From contig JAEIOD010000014.1 of NCBI GenBank assembly GCA_016342415.1, positions 46,725-110,724 of the forward strand: 64,000 bases of DNA. The letters run 5' to 3'. The notes below the pieces were generated by a model. The model was not told the DNA's origin, searched no databases, and worked only from the letters and a program-made list of their open reading frames with translations. The translations under genes and the position numbers were made by a program. The DNA is from Clostridiales bacterium (GTDB taxonomy: Bacteria > Bacillota > Clostridia > Peptostreptococcales > Acidaminobacteraceae). Within the stretch, counting starts at the first letter, position 1, and every line of letters starts with the position of its first letter. This document shows positions 1-7,525 of this stretch, piece by piece.

Positions 1-667
1 CAGCTTTTACACACATTGATACAAAAAAACATGTGAAACTGACCTGTATCACCGTATAATCAACCGACATATAATCTTGTTCCATCAGGAATAATTTTAC
101 AAGTGACATGTTCAAAGTGCCTGCTTTTAGATACAAGAGAGCCACACCGAGTAAATAGACCATCATACCAAAACTATTAAACAATAAATAGTAGAGTCCG
201 GCTTTTAAGGAAATACCATCTTTCTTATATAAAATGAGAATTGCTGAAATAATTGTAATGATTTCTATTAAAACAAATAAAGTGAAGAAATCATTGATTT
301 GAACAAAACCAAAAAAACATCCCTCAAGAAACATTAAGAAGAATAGAAACTTAAAATCTGTTTTTTTCTGATTCCAAGCATAAATAAGGATAACCCACCA
401 GATGATGACTCCCATTGTTATAAACAATAGACTCAGGTTATCAATTTTAAATTCTATCCCACTTTGCCTAGACCATCCACCAAGAGTAAATCTTATAATA
501 CCTTCCTTTAGACAAATATCCCATAACCAAACCAGCAAGACAGTAATAACTGTTTGAATCAGATAAACACTATAATTGAACAGTTTTTTATTTAAGATAT
601 ATATGAAGATAGAAATAATTATTGGAATGAAAATTAACAGCTGTGATATTAATACGGTTTTATTCAT
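1..667 (-). CDS. MnhD-type antiporter subunit, second copy (partial)
   Basis: This frame starts at an ATG at 667 and is open for 222 codons to the left edge of the window, so the gene is incomplete here. The product is a membrane protein of the NuoL/NuoN/MrpD proton-pump family. It aligns without gaps to residues 1-222 of the intact neighbour at 852-2492, and my hand count gives about 175 of 222 identical residues. It keeps the family's membrane glutamate (E135, in FVLIE) and the lysine at 221 (VKA). Many substitutions are conservative, which suggests the copy is under selection and not simply decaying, though the unseen C-terminus could still be broken. It may take the place of the missing MrpA N-terminal subunit or be a spare MnhD. 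Confidence 0.85.
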   Translation of the reverse strand, partial: MNKTVLISQLLIFIPIIISIFIYILNKKLFNYSVYLIQTVITVLLVWLWDICLKEGIIRFTLGGWSRQSGIEFKIDNLSLLFITMGVIIWWVILIYAWNQKKTDFKFLFFLMFLEGCFFGFVQINDFFTLFVLIEIITIISAILILYKKDGISLKAGLYYLLFNSFGMMVYLLGVALLYLKAGTLNMSLVKLFLMEQDYMSVDYTVIQVSFTCFFVSMCVKA

Positions 668-815
668 TTAACATATCCTTTTCACCAAGTACTAACCATC
701 TCATAGTACAACAATCGTTTAATGTATTAACGCTCAGCTATAAAACAAGAGCACTAATAGAAGCATTAATTATGTTCGTTCTAACCATCCATGTGATAGT
801 GGATTGACCATACTA
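668..815 (-). pseudogene. Decayed remnant of mnhC 3' end
   Basis: The spacer upstream of the second mnhD copy can be aligned with the last ~150 bases of mnhC at 2489-2660. Shared stretches include the segment around the mnhD start, CCTTTTCA, a run resembling AAACAAGAGC, and GGATNNACCATA. In the frame of the old gene it meets a stop soon after the stretch resembling MVDPL, so it no longer codes. It marks the edge of the duplicated segment, which therefore began inside mnhC. Confidence 0.7.
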
Positions 816-851
816 TATAAATACAATAGTATTTGTCATCTAGGAATTCAA

Positions 852-2492
852 TCATTTTATATAATTTAATAACAAAACAAAGAATAATAACAATGAAACA
901 ATGGCATCTTGAAACTTCATCCTGAAATGACGTAGATCATGCCAGAACTTAGAGTCTGAATTAACCAACAGCTTCAATAAAATCCATGCAATAGTCATAT
1001 AGCCTAAGTATTCTAATATATACCGATTGTTATAAATTCCTTTTTCAATATAATGGATACTATCTGTAATAGAATTACTGTAAACACCATTTATACTCAA
1101 AAAAGATGGCAAAATATCCAGTTCAGCTATAAATGTTAAGATGCAAAACATTGTCATTAAAAGAACACCCGTCAATTGGCCTTTATTAATCTTCATCTTC
1201 TTGGAAGGTTCACCAAAGAAGATTCTTGAAAACTTAATGAAGTAAAGCAAAGTGCCTATACTAATAATTCTATATAGATTCAAATGAAGCTCTGAGGTCA
1301 TACTTAGTTTTATCATGTTCTTACTTAAGGATCCTATAAAGAGCGGCGCACCTGTAATAGAAAATATCCCTACTAACATACAAGCAGTGAGAAGAGGATG
1401 TGCTCTACCTATACCTTTTATTTCGGATACTCTTCTTACACCATATTCATTGATTATGATGCCTGCTCCTAAAAACAATAAACTCTTAAATAGAAAGTGA
1501 TTGAACAAATGCATATATGCTGCTAATGTACCGACATCGCTATTATTTCCAAGGGCCATTATAATTAAACCGATCTGAGATATTGTACTGAATGCTAAAA
1601 TAGCTTTAATATCTTTCTGACTAATAGCAAACAAAATTCCTGAAATTGAAGTAAAGAATCCTAAATAAAACAAGATTGTGTAAGCACTGTCAATATCATA
1701 TATATCCATTATTCTAATCAATCCATATATCCCTGTTTTAACCAACAGTCCTGAAAGTAACGCTGAAATATGAGACGGAGCTGAGGTATGAGCTCTAGGT
1801 AACCAATCATACACGGGAAACAATGCGGCCTTTACACACATTGAGACTAGAAAGCATACAAAACTGACTTGAATGACCGAATAATCGACAGACATGAAAT
1901 CAAGTTGCATTAAATATACTTTCACAAGTGATATATTCAGAGTACCTACCTTAAGATATATCAGAGTTATACCAAACAAATATATCATCATACCAAAACC
2001 ATTGAACAGTAAATAGTACAGTCCTGCCTTTAAAGAAATACCGTCCTTCTTATACAAAATAAGAATTGCTGAAATGATTGTAATAATTTCTATCAAAACA
2101 AATAGAGTAAAAAAATCATTAACCTGAACGAAGCCAAAAAAACATCCCTCAAGAAACATTAAGAAGAACAGAAACTTGAAATCTGATTTTTTCTGATGCC
2201 ATGCATAGATTATGACAACCCACCAGATGATGACTGCCATTGTCATAAACATCAAACTCAGATTATCAATTTTAAATTCTATTCCAATTTGCTTGGACCA
2301 ACCTCCAAGAGTAAAGTTAATAATCCCTTCACTTATACAAGACATCCATAACCAAGCCACTCCAAGAGTAACAGCGGACTGGGTCAAATAAACACTATAA
2401 TTAAACGATTTATTATTTAGGATATATATGAATATTGAGTTCACAATTGGAATAAAAATCAATAGTTTTGAAACGAGCACAACTCCATTCAT
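852..2492 (-). CDS. mnhD: Na+/H+ antiporter subunit D (MnhD/MrpD)
   Basis: A 546-residue polytopic membrane protein of the proton-pumping antiporter-like family shared by complex I, Mrp antiporters and membrane-bound hydrogenases. Visible hallmarks are E135 in a membrane helix, K221 in VKAALFP, the segment HTSAPSHISALLSG after it, and K252. The length is normal for MrpD (about 490-550). The start overlaps the mnhC stop by 4 bases, so translation is probably coupled. It is the last intact subunit of the operon before the mnhC remnant and the second mnhD copy. Its role is to form a proton channel half that exchanges H+ for Na+ or another cation within the multi-subunit complex. Confidence 0.92.
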   Translation of the reverse strand: MNGVVLVSKLLIFIPIVNSIFIYILNNKSFNYSVYLTQSAVTLGVAWLWMSCISEGIINFTLGGWSKQIGIEFKIDNLSLMFMTMAVIIWWVVIIYAWHQKKSDFKFLFFLMFLEGCFFGFVQVNDFFTLFVLIEIITIISAILILYKKDGISLKAGLYYLLFNGFGMMIYLFGITLIYLKVGTLNISLVKVYLMQLDFMSVDYSVIQVSFVCFLVSMCVKAALFPVYDWLPRAHTSAPSHISALLSGLLVKTGIYGLIRIMDIYDIDSAYTILFYLGFFTSISGILFAISQKDIKAILAFSTISQIGLIIMALGNNSDVGTLAAYMHLFNHFLFKSLLFLGAGIIINEYGVRRVSEIKGIGRAHPLLTACMLVGIFSITGAPLFIGSLSKNMIKLSMTSELHLNLYRIISIGTLLYFIKFSRIFFGEPSKKMKINKGQLTGVLLMTMFCILTFIAELDILPSFLSINGVYSNSITDSIHYIEKGIYNNRYILEYLGYMTIAWILLKLLVNSDSKFWHDLRHFRMKFQDAIVSLLLFFVLLLNYIK

Positions 2493-2830
2493 TTACTCAC
2501 ATCCTTTTCACTAAGCTCAGTCCAACTCAGAGTACCATAATAGTGAAAAATTTTAACACTGAACATCAAAGCAAGAGCGGTGATGGACGCGCTTATTACA
2601 ATTGCAGTAATCATAAGCGCTTGAGGCAATGGATCTACCATATTTGTTGTTGCTTCTGTGATAATCGGAATTTGATCACCCGAATATCCTGCCAGAAGAA
2701 TAAATAATAAGATAAGGGCAGCTTGGACAATATTAAAACAAATGATTGATTTAATTATATTGTCACTGACACAAATGCCATAAATTGCAACACCGATGAT
2801 TGCTAATGCTAATATCATATCAAAAATCAA
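2489..2830 (-). CDS. mnhC: Na+/H+ antiporter subunit C (MnhC/MrpC)
   Basis: A 113-residue membrane protein related to NuoK, with three predicted helices: near the N-terminus, around residues 28-50 and around 70-95. The motif DPLPQALMITAIVIS is typical of MrpC. It overlaps mnhB by 4 bases upstream and mnhD by 4 bases downstream, which is the tight packing seen throughout this operon. A decayed copy of its 3' end lies at 668-815. Confidence 0.93.
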   Translation of the reverse strand: MIFDMILALAIIGVAIYGICVSDNIIKSIICFNIVQAALILLFILLAGYSGDQIPIITEATTNMVDPLPQALMITAIVISASITALALMFSVKIFHYYGTLSWTELSEKDVSK

Positions 2831-3234
2831 CTGTTACCCTCCTCAATAAAAATTATAAACAGCGATACAAAACCAACGGCTACTTTTGCACCGATCAGTA
2901 GATTCAGTATCAGCAAGTAAATTCTCCTGACTGCATATGGATACTCCATAGGAATTATATTGGTAAAGAAATATCCTGTAGTGATGAATCCTATAAATAT
3001 GACCAATGGCAAAAATACAAATAAGTACTTGTCAATTTTTAGCATTTTGGTGATATTAAAGGGATGTGCATCCTTAATAAAAAAATACATCAAATAACTG
3101 GTTGCAAGTATTACACCACCTTGGAAACCACCTCCTACAGACGTATCTCCATTAACTATAATGTAAATACCAAACAAGATCAGAAATGGTAGCAATATTC
3201 GACTGATTGTTATTAAAATTTTAGAATATGTCAT
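2827..3234 (-). CDS. mnhB: Na+/H+ antiporter subunit B (MnhB/MrpB)
   Basis: A 135-residue membrane protein with four hydrophobic segments and the family signature GGGFQGGVILA around residues 33-43. Its length matches stand-alone MrpB proteins (about 135-145). It overlaps the gene before and the gene after by 4 bases each. It belongs to the membrane arm of the Mrp complex; its exact role is not settled in the family. Confidence 0.93.
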   Translation of the reverse strand: MTYSKILITISRILLPFLILFGIYIIVNGDTSVGGGFQGGVILATSYLMYFFIKDAHPFNITKMLKIDKYLFVFLPLVIFIGFITTGYFFTNIIPMEYPYAVRRIYLLILNLLIGAKVAVGFVSLFIIFIEEGNS

Positions 3235-3503
3235 AGTAAGTCCTCATCTTTTATAGCCATGAACGCAATACCGGTCACCACCACTAACAAAATACTCGCT
3301 TCAAAGAAGGAGTCAAACAATCTATAATCTAGGTATATTGCTGTTACCAGATTTAGTGAGCTCGTCTCTTGTAAACCTTTACTTATATAATAGGATTGAC
3401 TTATGTCATTATAAGTCAGATTATCGCCGTTAATATGCCCCAATATTTGAGTCAGCATAATGATGATCAAAAGAGCAATTGCAAATTTTTTTAGTTTATT
3501 CAT
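3231..3503 (-). CDS. MbhE-like subunit (part of MrpA C-terminus)
   Basis: A 90-residue protein with a hydrophobic N-terminal helix (about 5-23) and a C-terminal helix (about 64-85) ending in a short acidic tail. The stretch ILLVVVTGIAFMAIKDED resembles the end of the C-terminal module of MrpA and the separate MbhE subunit of archaeal membrane-bound hydrogenases. Its place between the DUF4040 gene and mnhB fits this assignment exactly. The assignment rests on position and weak motif likeness, so it is less certain than for its neighbours. Confidence 0.72.
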   Translation of the reverse strand: MNKLKKFAIALLIIIMLTQILGHINGDNLTYNDISQSYYISKGLQETSSLNLVTAIYLDYRLFDSFFEASILLVVVTGIAFMAIKDEDLL

Positions 3504-3511
3504 AACCTCAC

Positions 3512-4042
3512 CTAATCAATAGTCTCTTCATCTATCAGCCTAACGATTCTAATACCATGATATTTTAGAGCCAACGCCTCAAATTTATCAATCATGACAT
3601 TGGACTTCTTACATATCATATCGTAACGTTTCTTTTTGGCATTGTAATCTATTATGACATCAATATCTTGCCTTCTAAAAGCACCATGGATACTTTTTGC
3701 TTCATCATCATATACTTCTTCTGAATCAATTAACTTTAGATTCAAGTTTTCATCTTTACAAAACTCAACAAGTAAATCTTGATACACAAATGGTCTCTCA
3801 GATCTTTTCATCACAGTGAATGTTCTTTGTTTAGAAATTGCAATTAGAAATATAAGTGGTATAAAGGCACTACCGACTGAAATTTCAGCTAAAGCTACAT
3901 CTGGTGCATGATTATAGAAATATAAACTGGCGGCAATCAAAGAAAAAACCGAAAAGAATATAATTATACGTTTATTATTTTTTTCAAATACAATAGCCAA
4001 AGTAACGCTCAATAATAAAATCATCAAAGTGTATTTAATCAT
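3512..4042 (-). CDS. DUF4040 / MbhD-like subunit with soluble tail
   Basis: Residues 1-70 hold two or three membrane helices and the motif APDVALAEISVGSAF, the signature of the DUF4040 domain found in the C-terminal half of MrpA and in MbhD. Residues about 75-176 are a charged, non-membrane extension that stand-alone MbhD proteins of about 90 residues lack. It overlaps mnhG by 4 bases and is followed 8 bases later by the MbhE-like gene. In a canonical Mrp system these domains are fused behind a NuoL-like MrpA; here they are separate genes. The function of the soluble tail is unknown to me; it may be cytoplasmic and regulatory. Confidence 0.85.
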   Translation of the reverse strand: MIKYTLMILLLSVTLAIVFEKNNKRIIIFFSVFSLIAASLYFYNHAPDVALAEISVGSAFIPLIFLIAISKQRTFTVMKRSERPFVYQDLLVEFCKDENLNLKLIDSEEVYDDEAKSIHGAFRRQDIDVIIDYNAKKKRYDMICKKSNVMIDKFEALALKYHGIRIVRLIDEETID

Positions 4043-4311
4043 TTTTTTTGCTCCTCATGTGCAGCTTGTGTAATAATATGATTGATAACCGGATTGGTCA
4101 ATAATATGAACAACATCACAATTCCCAGCTTCACCGACATGCTATTCCATCCGGATTTAATCATCAGAGCCAGTATAAGAGCCAACATGGCCATCGTATC
4201 AATTAGACTGCTGGTCAATAGTTTCGGGAAAATGCCCTCTAACTTATTGATGCCTATTGCACCAATAATCAGAAAAAACATGGCGATAACAAGTAATATA
4301 TTGGCTATCAT
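4039..4311 (-). CDS. mnhG: Na+/H+ antiporter subunit G (MnhG/MrpG)
   Basis: A 90-residue membrane protein with three hydrophobic helices and the family segment LEGIFPKLLTSSLIDTMAML near residues 24-43. Length and order directly after mnhF are as expected. Overlaps both neighbours by 4 bases. It is a small structural subunit of the Mrp membrane complex. Confidence 0.9.
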   Translation of the reverse strand: MIANILLVIAMFFLIIGAIGINKLEGIFPKLLTSSLIDTMAMLALILALMIKSGWNSMSVKLGIVMLFILLTNPVINHIITQAAHEEQKK

Positions 4312-4559
4312 TTTTGACCTCCCGCTATAAACTTTGTTAAAAGGATCAACGACAGAAACCCGATGATGGAATAGGCAATTGCAATATCCATGACCAGTTG
4401 TAGTTGATTTTCAATGGCATAAGTAATGATTAACATAACTGTTAATATGGCAATCAGATTCAATGATAATAATTTTTCCCAAATCGATTTACCCCGTATC
4501 AAACGGATAAATACAATACCTAATGTTATTAAGATAACAATCATGGTTGTTTTTAACAT
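4308..4559 (-). CDS. mnhF: Na+/H+ antiporter subunit F (MnhF/MrpF)
   Basis: An 83-residue membrane protein with three helices. The central stretch around residues 54-68, with MDIAIAYSIIGFLS, matches the conserved MrpF core. The start codon shares a base with the mnhE stop. Order E-F-G is the usual one in Mrp and Mbh operons. Confidence 0.9.
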   Translation of the reverse strand: MLKTTMIVILITLGIVFIRLIRGKSIWEKLLSLNLIAILTVMLIITYAIENQLQLVMDIAIAYSIIGFLSLILLTKFIAGGQK

Positions 4560-5047
4560 TATCTTCTCCTATATAAGAATGGTTTTTGATAACCAATAAT
4601 CTCCGCTTTCATTTCTTCAACATCACTAGGACATTTCGAGAATCCAACAACCGACAGAGTCTGATCCGATACATTGATTGTGATGGTTCCCGGTGTTAAT
4701 GTAATCGCATTGGCTATCAACGTGATGATCACGATATTCTTAGTTGTCAATTCCACTTCGAAAGTTGTATAACTGCTTTCATTTTTCATTATCCGTACAA
4801 CATGTTGCAAAGAAGATCTTGTGATTGAAACCACAACAATCAAACCAAACCATACGAACCGCCATGCCGGTGGCAGTTTCAAGATATCATCATCCAGTTC
4901 AAACATGATATGATAAGTCATCTTGATGATAAGCACACTAAAAACAGTACCATAAATCAGTACCTGCAAGTCTGTATTACCATTTAAGATCATCCAAAAG
5001 AACATCAATAAGATATACAATTGAAATTGTTTGAGCAGCCTTTTCAT
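4559..5047 (-). CDS. mnhE: Na+/H+ antiporter subunit E (MnhE/MrpE)
   Basis: First gene of the antiporter operon. The 162-residue product has N-terminal membrane helices followed by a soluble part containing NAITLTPGTITINV, the MrpE signature, at about 114-127. The start has a good ribosome binding site (AAGGAG). A TATAAT-like box lies about 20 bases upstream, but I see no convincing -35 element, so the operon promoter is uncertain. MrpE is needed for assembly or stability of the complex in studied systems. Confidence 0.93.
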   Translation of the reverse strand: MKRLLKQFQLYILLMFFWMILNGNTDLQVLIYGTVFSVLIIKMTYHIMFELDDDILKLPPAWRFVWFGLIVVVSITRSSLQHVVRIMKNESSYTTFEVELTTKNIVIITLIANAITLTPGTITINVSDQTLSVVGFSKCPSDVEEMKAEIIGYQKPFLYRRR

Positions 5048-5083
5048 ATAAAATCTCCTTGATTCATTATACCCTTAATAAAC

Positions 5084-5116
5084 ACAAAAAAATCAGCTCA
5101 AAAATTAAGCTGATTA
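5084..5116 (-). terminator. Terminator after DUF134 gene
   Basis: The inverted repeat AATCAGCT / AGCTGATT (5091-5098, 5108-5115) is followed on the minus strand by a run of T. It overlaps the stop codon of the DUF134 gene and separates it from the antiporter operon. Confidence 0.8.
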
Positions 5117-5557
5117 TAACGGACTATTTTTTTTACAGTTTTCCCTACAGAACTTTTCCTTGTTTAGACATTCCGTATTTTCAGCACCACAAGCAGGGCA
5201 TATTGCCTCCCCTTCAAAATTCATTGAAAATTCTTCTCCACATGCCTGGCAAGTATAGGTACAAATATTGTAAGTATATTTACCACCGGTTATATGAATG
5301 CCTTTTCCATTGGTTAAAGCAAGTGCTACTTTCCTTCTTGCACTTTCAATAATGTTCTGGAAAGTCTGCCTGGAAACAGACATGAGTTCTGCACATTCTG
5401 CTTGATTTAAACCTTCTATGTCTTTTAGGCGCATTGCCTCAAGTTCCTCTAATTTTAATGTCACAGTCTCTAATTTGCTCTTTGGTACGCCACATGGTTT
5501 AAATAAAGTATGTTCCGGCATAAAAGAAATCTTCCGCCACTTTGTTGGTCTTGGCAT
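5114..5557 (-). CDS. DUF134 family DNA-binding protein
   Basis: A 147-residue protein starting MPRPTKWRKISFMP, the usual DUF134 opening. Residues about 40-85 form a sigma-70-region-4-like helix-turn-helix (LEAMRLKDIEGLNQAECAEL, then SVSRQTFQNII). The C-terminal third carries paired cysteines (CTYTCQACGEEF, CPACGAE, CLNKEKFCRENC) that look like metal-binding zinc ribbons. An in-frame TTG 12 bases upstream could extend it, but GGAGGAAAT sits directly before the ATG, so I chose the ATG. DUF134 proteins are thought to be regulators and often lie near permeases or Fe-S proteins, as here, where the permease pair is just upstream on the same strand. Confidence 0.85.
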   Translation of the reverse strand: MPRPTKWRKISFMPEHTLFKPCGVPKSKLETVTLKLEELEAMRLKDIEGLNQAECAELMSVSRQTFQNIIESARRKVALALTNGKGIHITGGKYTYNICTYTCQACGEEFSMNFEGEAICPACGAENTECLNKEKFCRENCKKNSPL

Positions 5558-5646
5558 ATTTCCTCCCAATCTCTACTGATTAGATATATTATACCATAAT
5601 ATATGTTTTATTGTCTTTATAAACATACAATTTGTGTCATTAAGTT

Positions 5647-6318
5647 TTATCCTATTGCACCAACTGGACATACATTTAATATCTCCTCAGAGACTTCTTT
5701 GCCATCACGTATTGCAAAGCCTTTATCGGTTTTTATAATGACATCAGGGTAATCATTTAAACACCTTTCACAGAGTATACAAACGGAATCGTCTATCACA
5801 ATATTCCCTATGGTCATCTTAATATCTGATGGCTTTAAAAATCGACCAACAATCATGGCCATAATCATAATGGCTACTACAGTGAGTGCCCATCTAACCA
5901 CCATATACTCAACACCCATGAATTTTGCTTCATTGATAAGCATAGGTATCTTTACAACTGCCCAAGTCGATAAAATAATCATGATATTTTTTATACCTGC
6001 ACCTTTTTTAAACAAAGTTTTGCAGACAGGGAAAGCTGCGTATATTGGACCAGCAGATAAAGAACCAATTAAAAATGACAATCCATACCCTTTTATACCT
6101 GATCCATCACCAAAGTATTTCATGATGACAGGAGTGGGTACCCATGTTTGAATTAAAGAAGTTAATATAAAAACTGCTGGTAGAATTTGTAGCATTTCTA
6201 TGAAATAATACTTACTTTGTATAAGACCTTCAACAAAGTATGACGGTTTAAATAATGCTACCAAAATATAAGCTATGATTGCTACGATCAAAATCTTATT
6301 TTTCTTGATTAGTTTCAT
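5647..6318 (-). CDS. Permease half with fused ferredoxin-like domain
   Basis: Residues 1-165 are a polytopic membrane module of the COG0701 / ArsP-like permease type (helices around 8-25, 38-58, 75-98, 108-125, 138-160; motif GSLSAGPIYAAFP). Residues 168-223 are soluble and carry C180-x2-C183-x2-C186 and a late CPVGAI (C217), the four-ligand pattern of a single [4Fe-4S] ferredoxin-like domain. The gene overlaps its upstream partner by 4 bases, and the two together look like the two repeats of one permease. The cluster suggests electron-linked or redox-sensed transport; the substrate cannot be told from sequence. Confidence 0.8.
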   Translation of the reverse strand: MKLIKKNKILIVAIIAYILVALFKPSYFVEGLIQSKYYFIEMLQILPAVFILTSLIQTWVPTPVIMKYFGDGSGIKGYGLSFLIGSLSAGPIYAAFPVCKTLFKKGAGIKNIMIILSTWAVVKIPMLINEAKFMGVEYMVVRWALTVVAIMIMAMIVGRFLKPSDIKMTIGNIVIDDSVCILCERCLNDYPDVIIKTDKGFAIRDGKEVSEEILNVCPVGAIG

Positions 6319-6791
6319 AAAATCACCCCCATTGATAATGCAATTAATATAGCAAATACAAAACTTACACTGTTTCTTACAATGGTAAACTTTTTACCAA
6401 AGGTCTTGATTTCAAGTGGCATTGTTAAAAAACCAACCATGGTTAAAGTGGTTAAAAAAGCGGTTAATGTGACTATGCCTGCACCACTTGATTTCAGTGA
6501 TCCAATCAATGGAAATGCTACAAAAGCAGGTATTAATGTAATGGTACCTAACACAGCTGACAGGATGACAGCTAAAAAGCCCGATTCACTTCCAATTAGT
6601 GATTCTATTGTCTCTGATGGTATCAATGTTAACACCAAACCGATTAATAACAGAATGCCGACAATATCAGAAAGCATACCCTTCATCATATTTCTAGCTT
6701 GTTTGATGGTAATAACGGTTTTATCCTTATCTTTTTTCAGTGATACCCCTAATGCAATAACTGCTAATGCAATCAAAATTATTGTACTCAT
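6315..6791 (-). CDS. Permease half (COG0701-like)
   Basis: A 158-residue membrane protein with four to five helices and the motif LIPAFVAFPLIGSLKSSGAG near 88-107, matching in kind the motif region of the downstream permease gene. It looks like the N-terminal repeat of a split ArsP/DUF318-type permease. Ribosome binding site AAAGGATG precedes the ATG. It is divergent from the Crp/Fnr regulator at 6877, which may control it. Confidence 0.75.
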   Translation of the reverse strand: MSTIILIALAVIALGVSLKKDKDKTVITIKQARNMMKGMLSDIVGILLLIGLVLTLIPSETIESLIGSESGFLAVILSAVLGTITLIPAFVAFPLIGSLKSSGAGIVTLTAFLTTLTMVGFLTMPLEIKTFGKKFTIVRNSVSFVFAILIALSMGVIL

Positions 6792-6824
6792 AATTCATCC
6801 TTTCTCTTTTAAGTATCTTTAGTG

Positions 6825-6863
6825 TATAATATTAATCAAGCAAATAAAGTTACCACGGTAACT
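6825..6863 (+). promoter_or_regulatory. -10 box and palindromic operator before crp-like gene
   Basis: TATAAT at 6825-6830 is followed by a 16-base palindrome at 6848-6863, AGTTACC-AC-GGTAACT, with seven-base arms. The spacing puts the palindrome just downstream of the likely transcription start, between two divergent units, where a repressor could act on its own gene and perhaps on the permease genes. Two-fold symmetry with a short centre suits a Crp/Fnr dimer. I do not see a good -35 box. Confidence 0.6.
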
Positions 6864-6876
6864 AATTGGAGGTTTT

Positions 6877-7512
6877 ATGAAAAATATTTTACAAGAGTTC
6901 CCTATGTTTCAAACTGTTGATCTAAAAAAAATACAGTATTCAACAAAAACTTATCCGGAAAAGAGTATTATAAAATTTTCAGGAGATACCTGCGAAACTT
7001 TTGGTGTCATCCTTTTTGGTGAAGCGGTTATTGAACACATCGATAGTGATGGCAATCTTATGACCGTGGCTTCTTTTGAAGCTGCAGCTACCATTGGAGG
7101 TAATAGAATGTTTGCAAGTGATAACGCATTTCCAATGACGATCAGTGCCAAACAAACAACAGGAATTCTATACATTGACAAAGAGACTATCATGAATCTC
7201 TGTCAAACAAATAGAATCTTTTTAGAGTATTTCTTAAGGGATGTTGCCAACAAAAGCGACTTGTTATCTCATCGTATCCGTAACTTGAAATTTGTCAGTA
7301 TAGAAGATCAGATTGTTAATTATCTTAAAAAAGTAAAACTCTCTAATAATAGTGATATTTTCGATCTCAAGATTAGTAAAAAAGAATGGGCAGAACGGAT
7401 GGGAATACAAAGAACCTCATTGTCGAGAGCGCTTCAAAAAATGAAAAAAAAAGGATGGATTTCATATAAAAACCATCACTTTGAACTAGTAAATTCTAAA
7501 ATATTCGATTAA
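6877..7512 (+). CDS. Crp/Fnr family transcriptional regulator
   Basis: A 211-residue protein with an N-terminal cyclic-nucleotide-binding-like beta barrel (about 10-115), a dimer helix (about 115-135) and a C-terminal winged helix with SKKEWAERMGIQRTSLSRALQKM as the recognition helix-turn-helix. C32 (TCETF) is the only cysteine in the sensor part, apart from C109 (LCQT), so there is no Fnr-type four-cysteine cluster. The domain order resembles HcpR-like or unclassified clostridial Crp regulators. Divergent from the permease-ferredoxin pair, which is the obvious target. Ribosome binding site GGAGG. Confidence 0.88.
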   Translation: MKNILQEFPMFQTVDLKKIQYSTKTYPEKSIIKFSGDTCETFGVILFGEAVIEHIDSDGNLMTVASFEAAATIGGNRMFASDNAFPMTISAKQTTGILYIDKETIMNLCQTNRIFLEYFLRDVANKSDLLSHRIRNLKFVSIEDQIVNYLKKVKLSNNSDIFDLKISKKEWAERMGIQRTSLSRALQKMKKKGWISYKNHHFELVNSKIFD

Positions 7513-7525
7513 TGCTTCGTATGTC

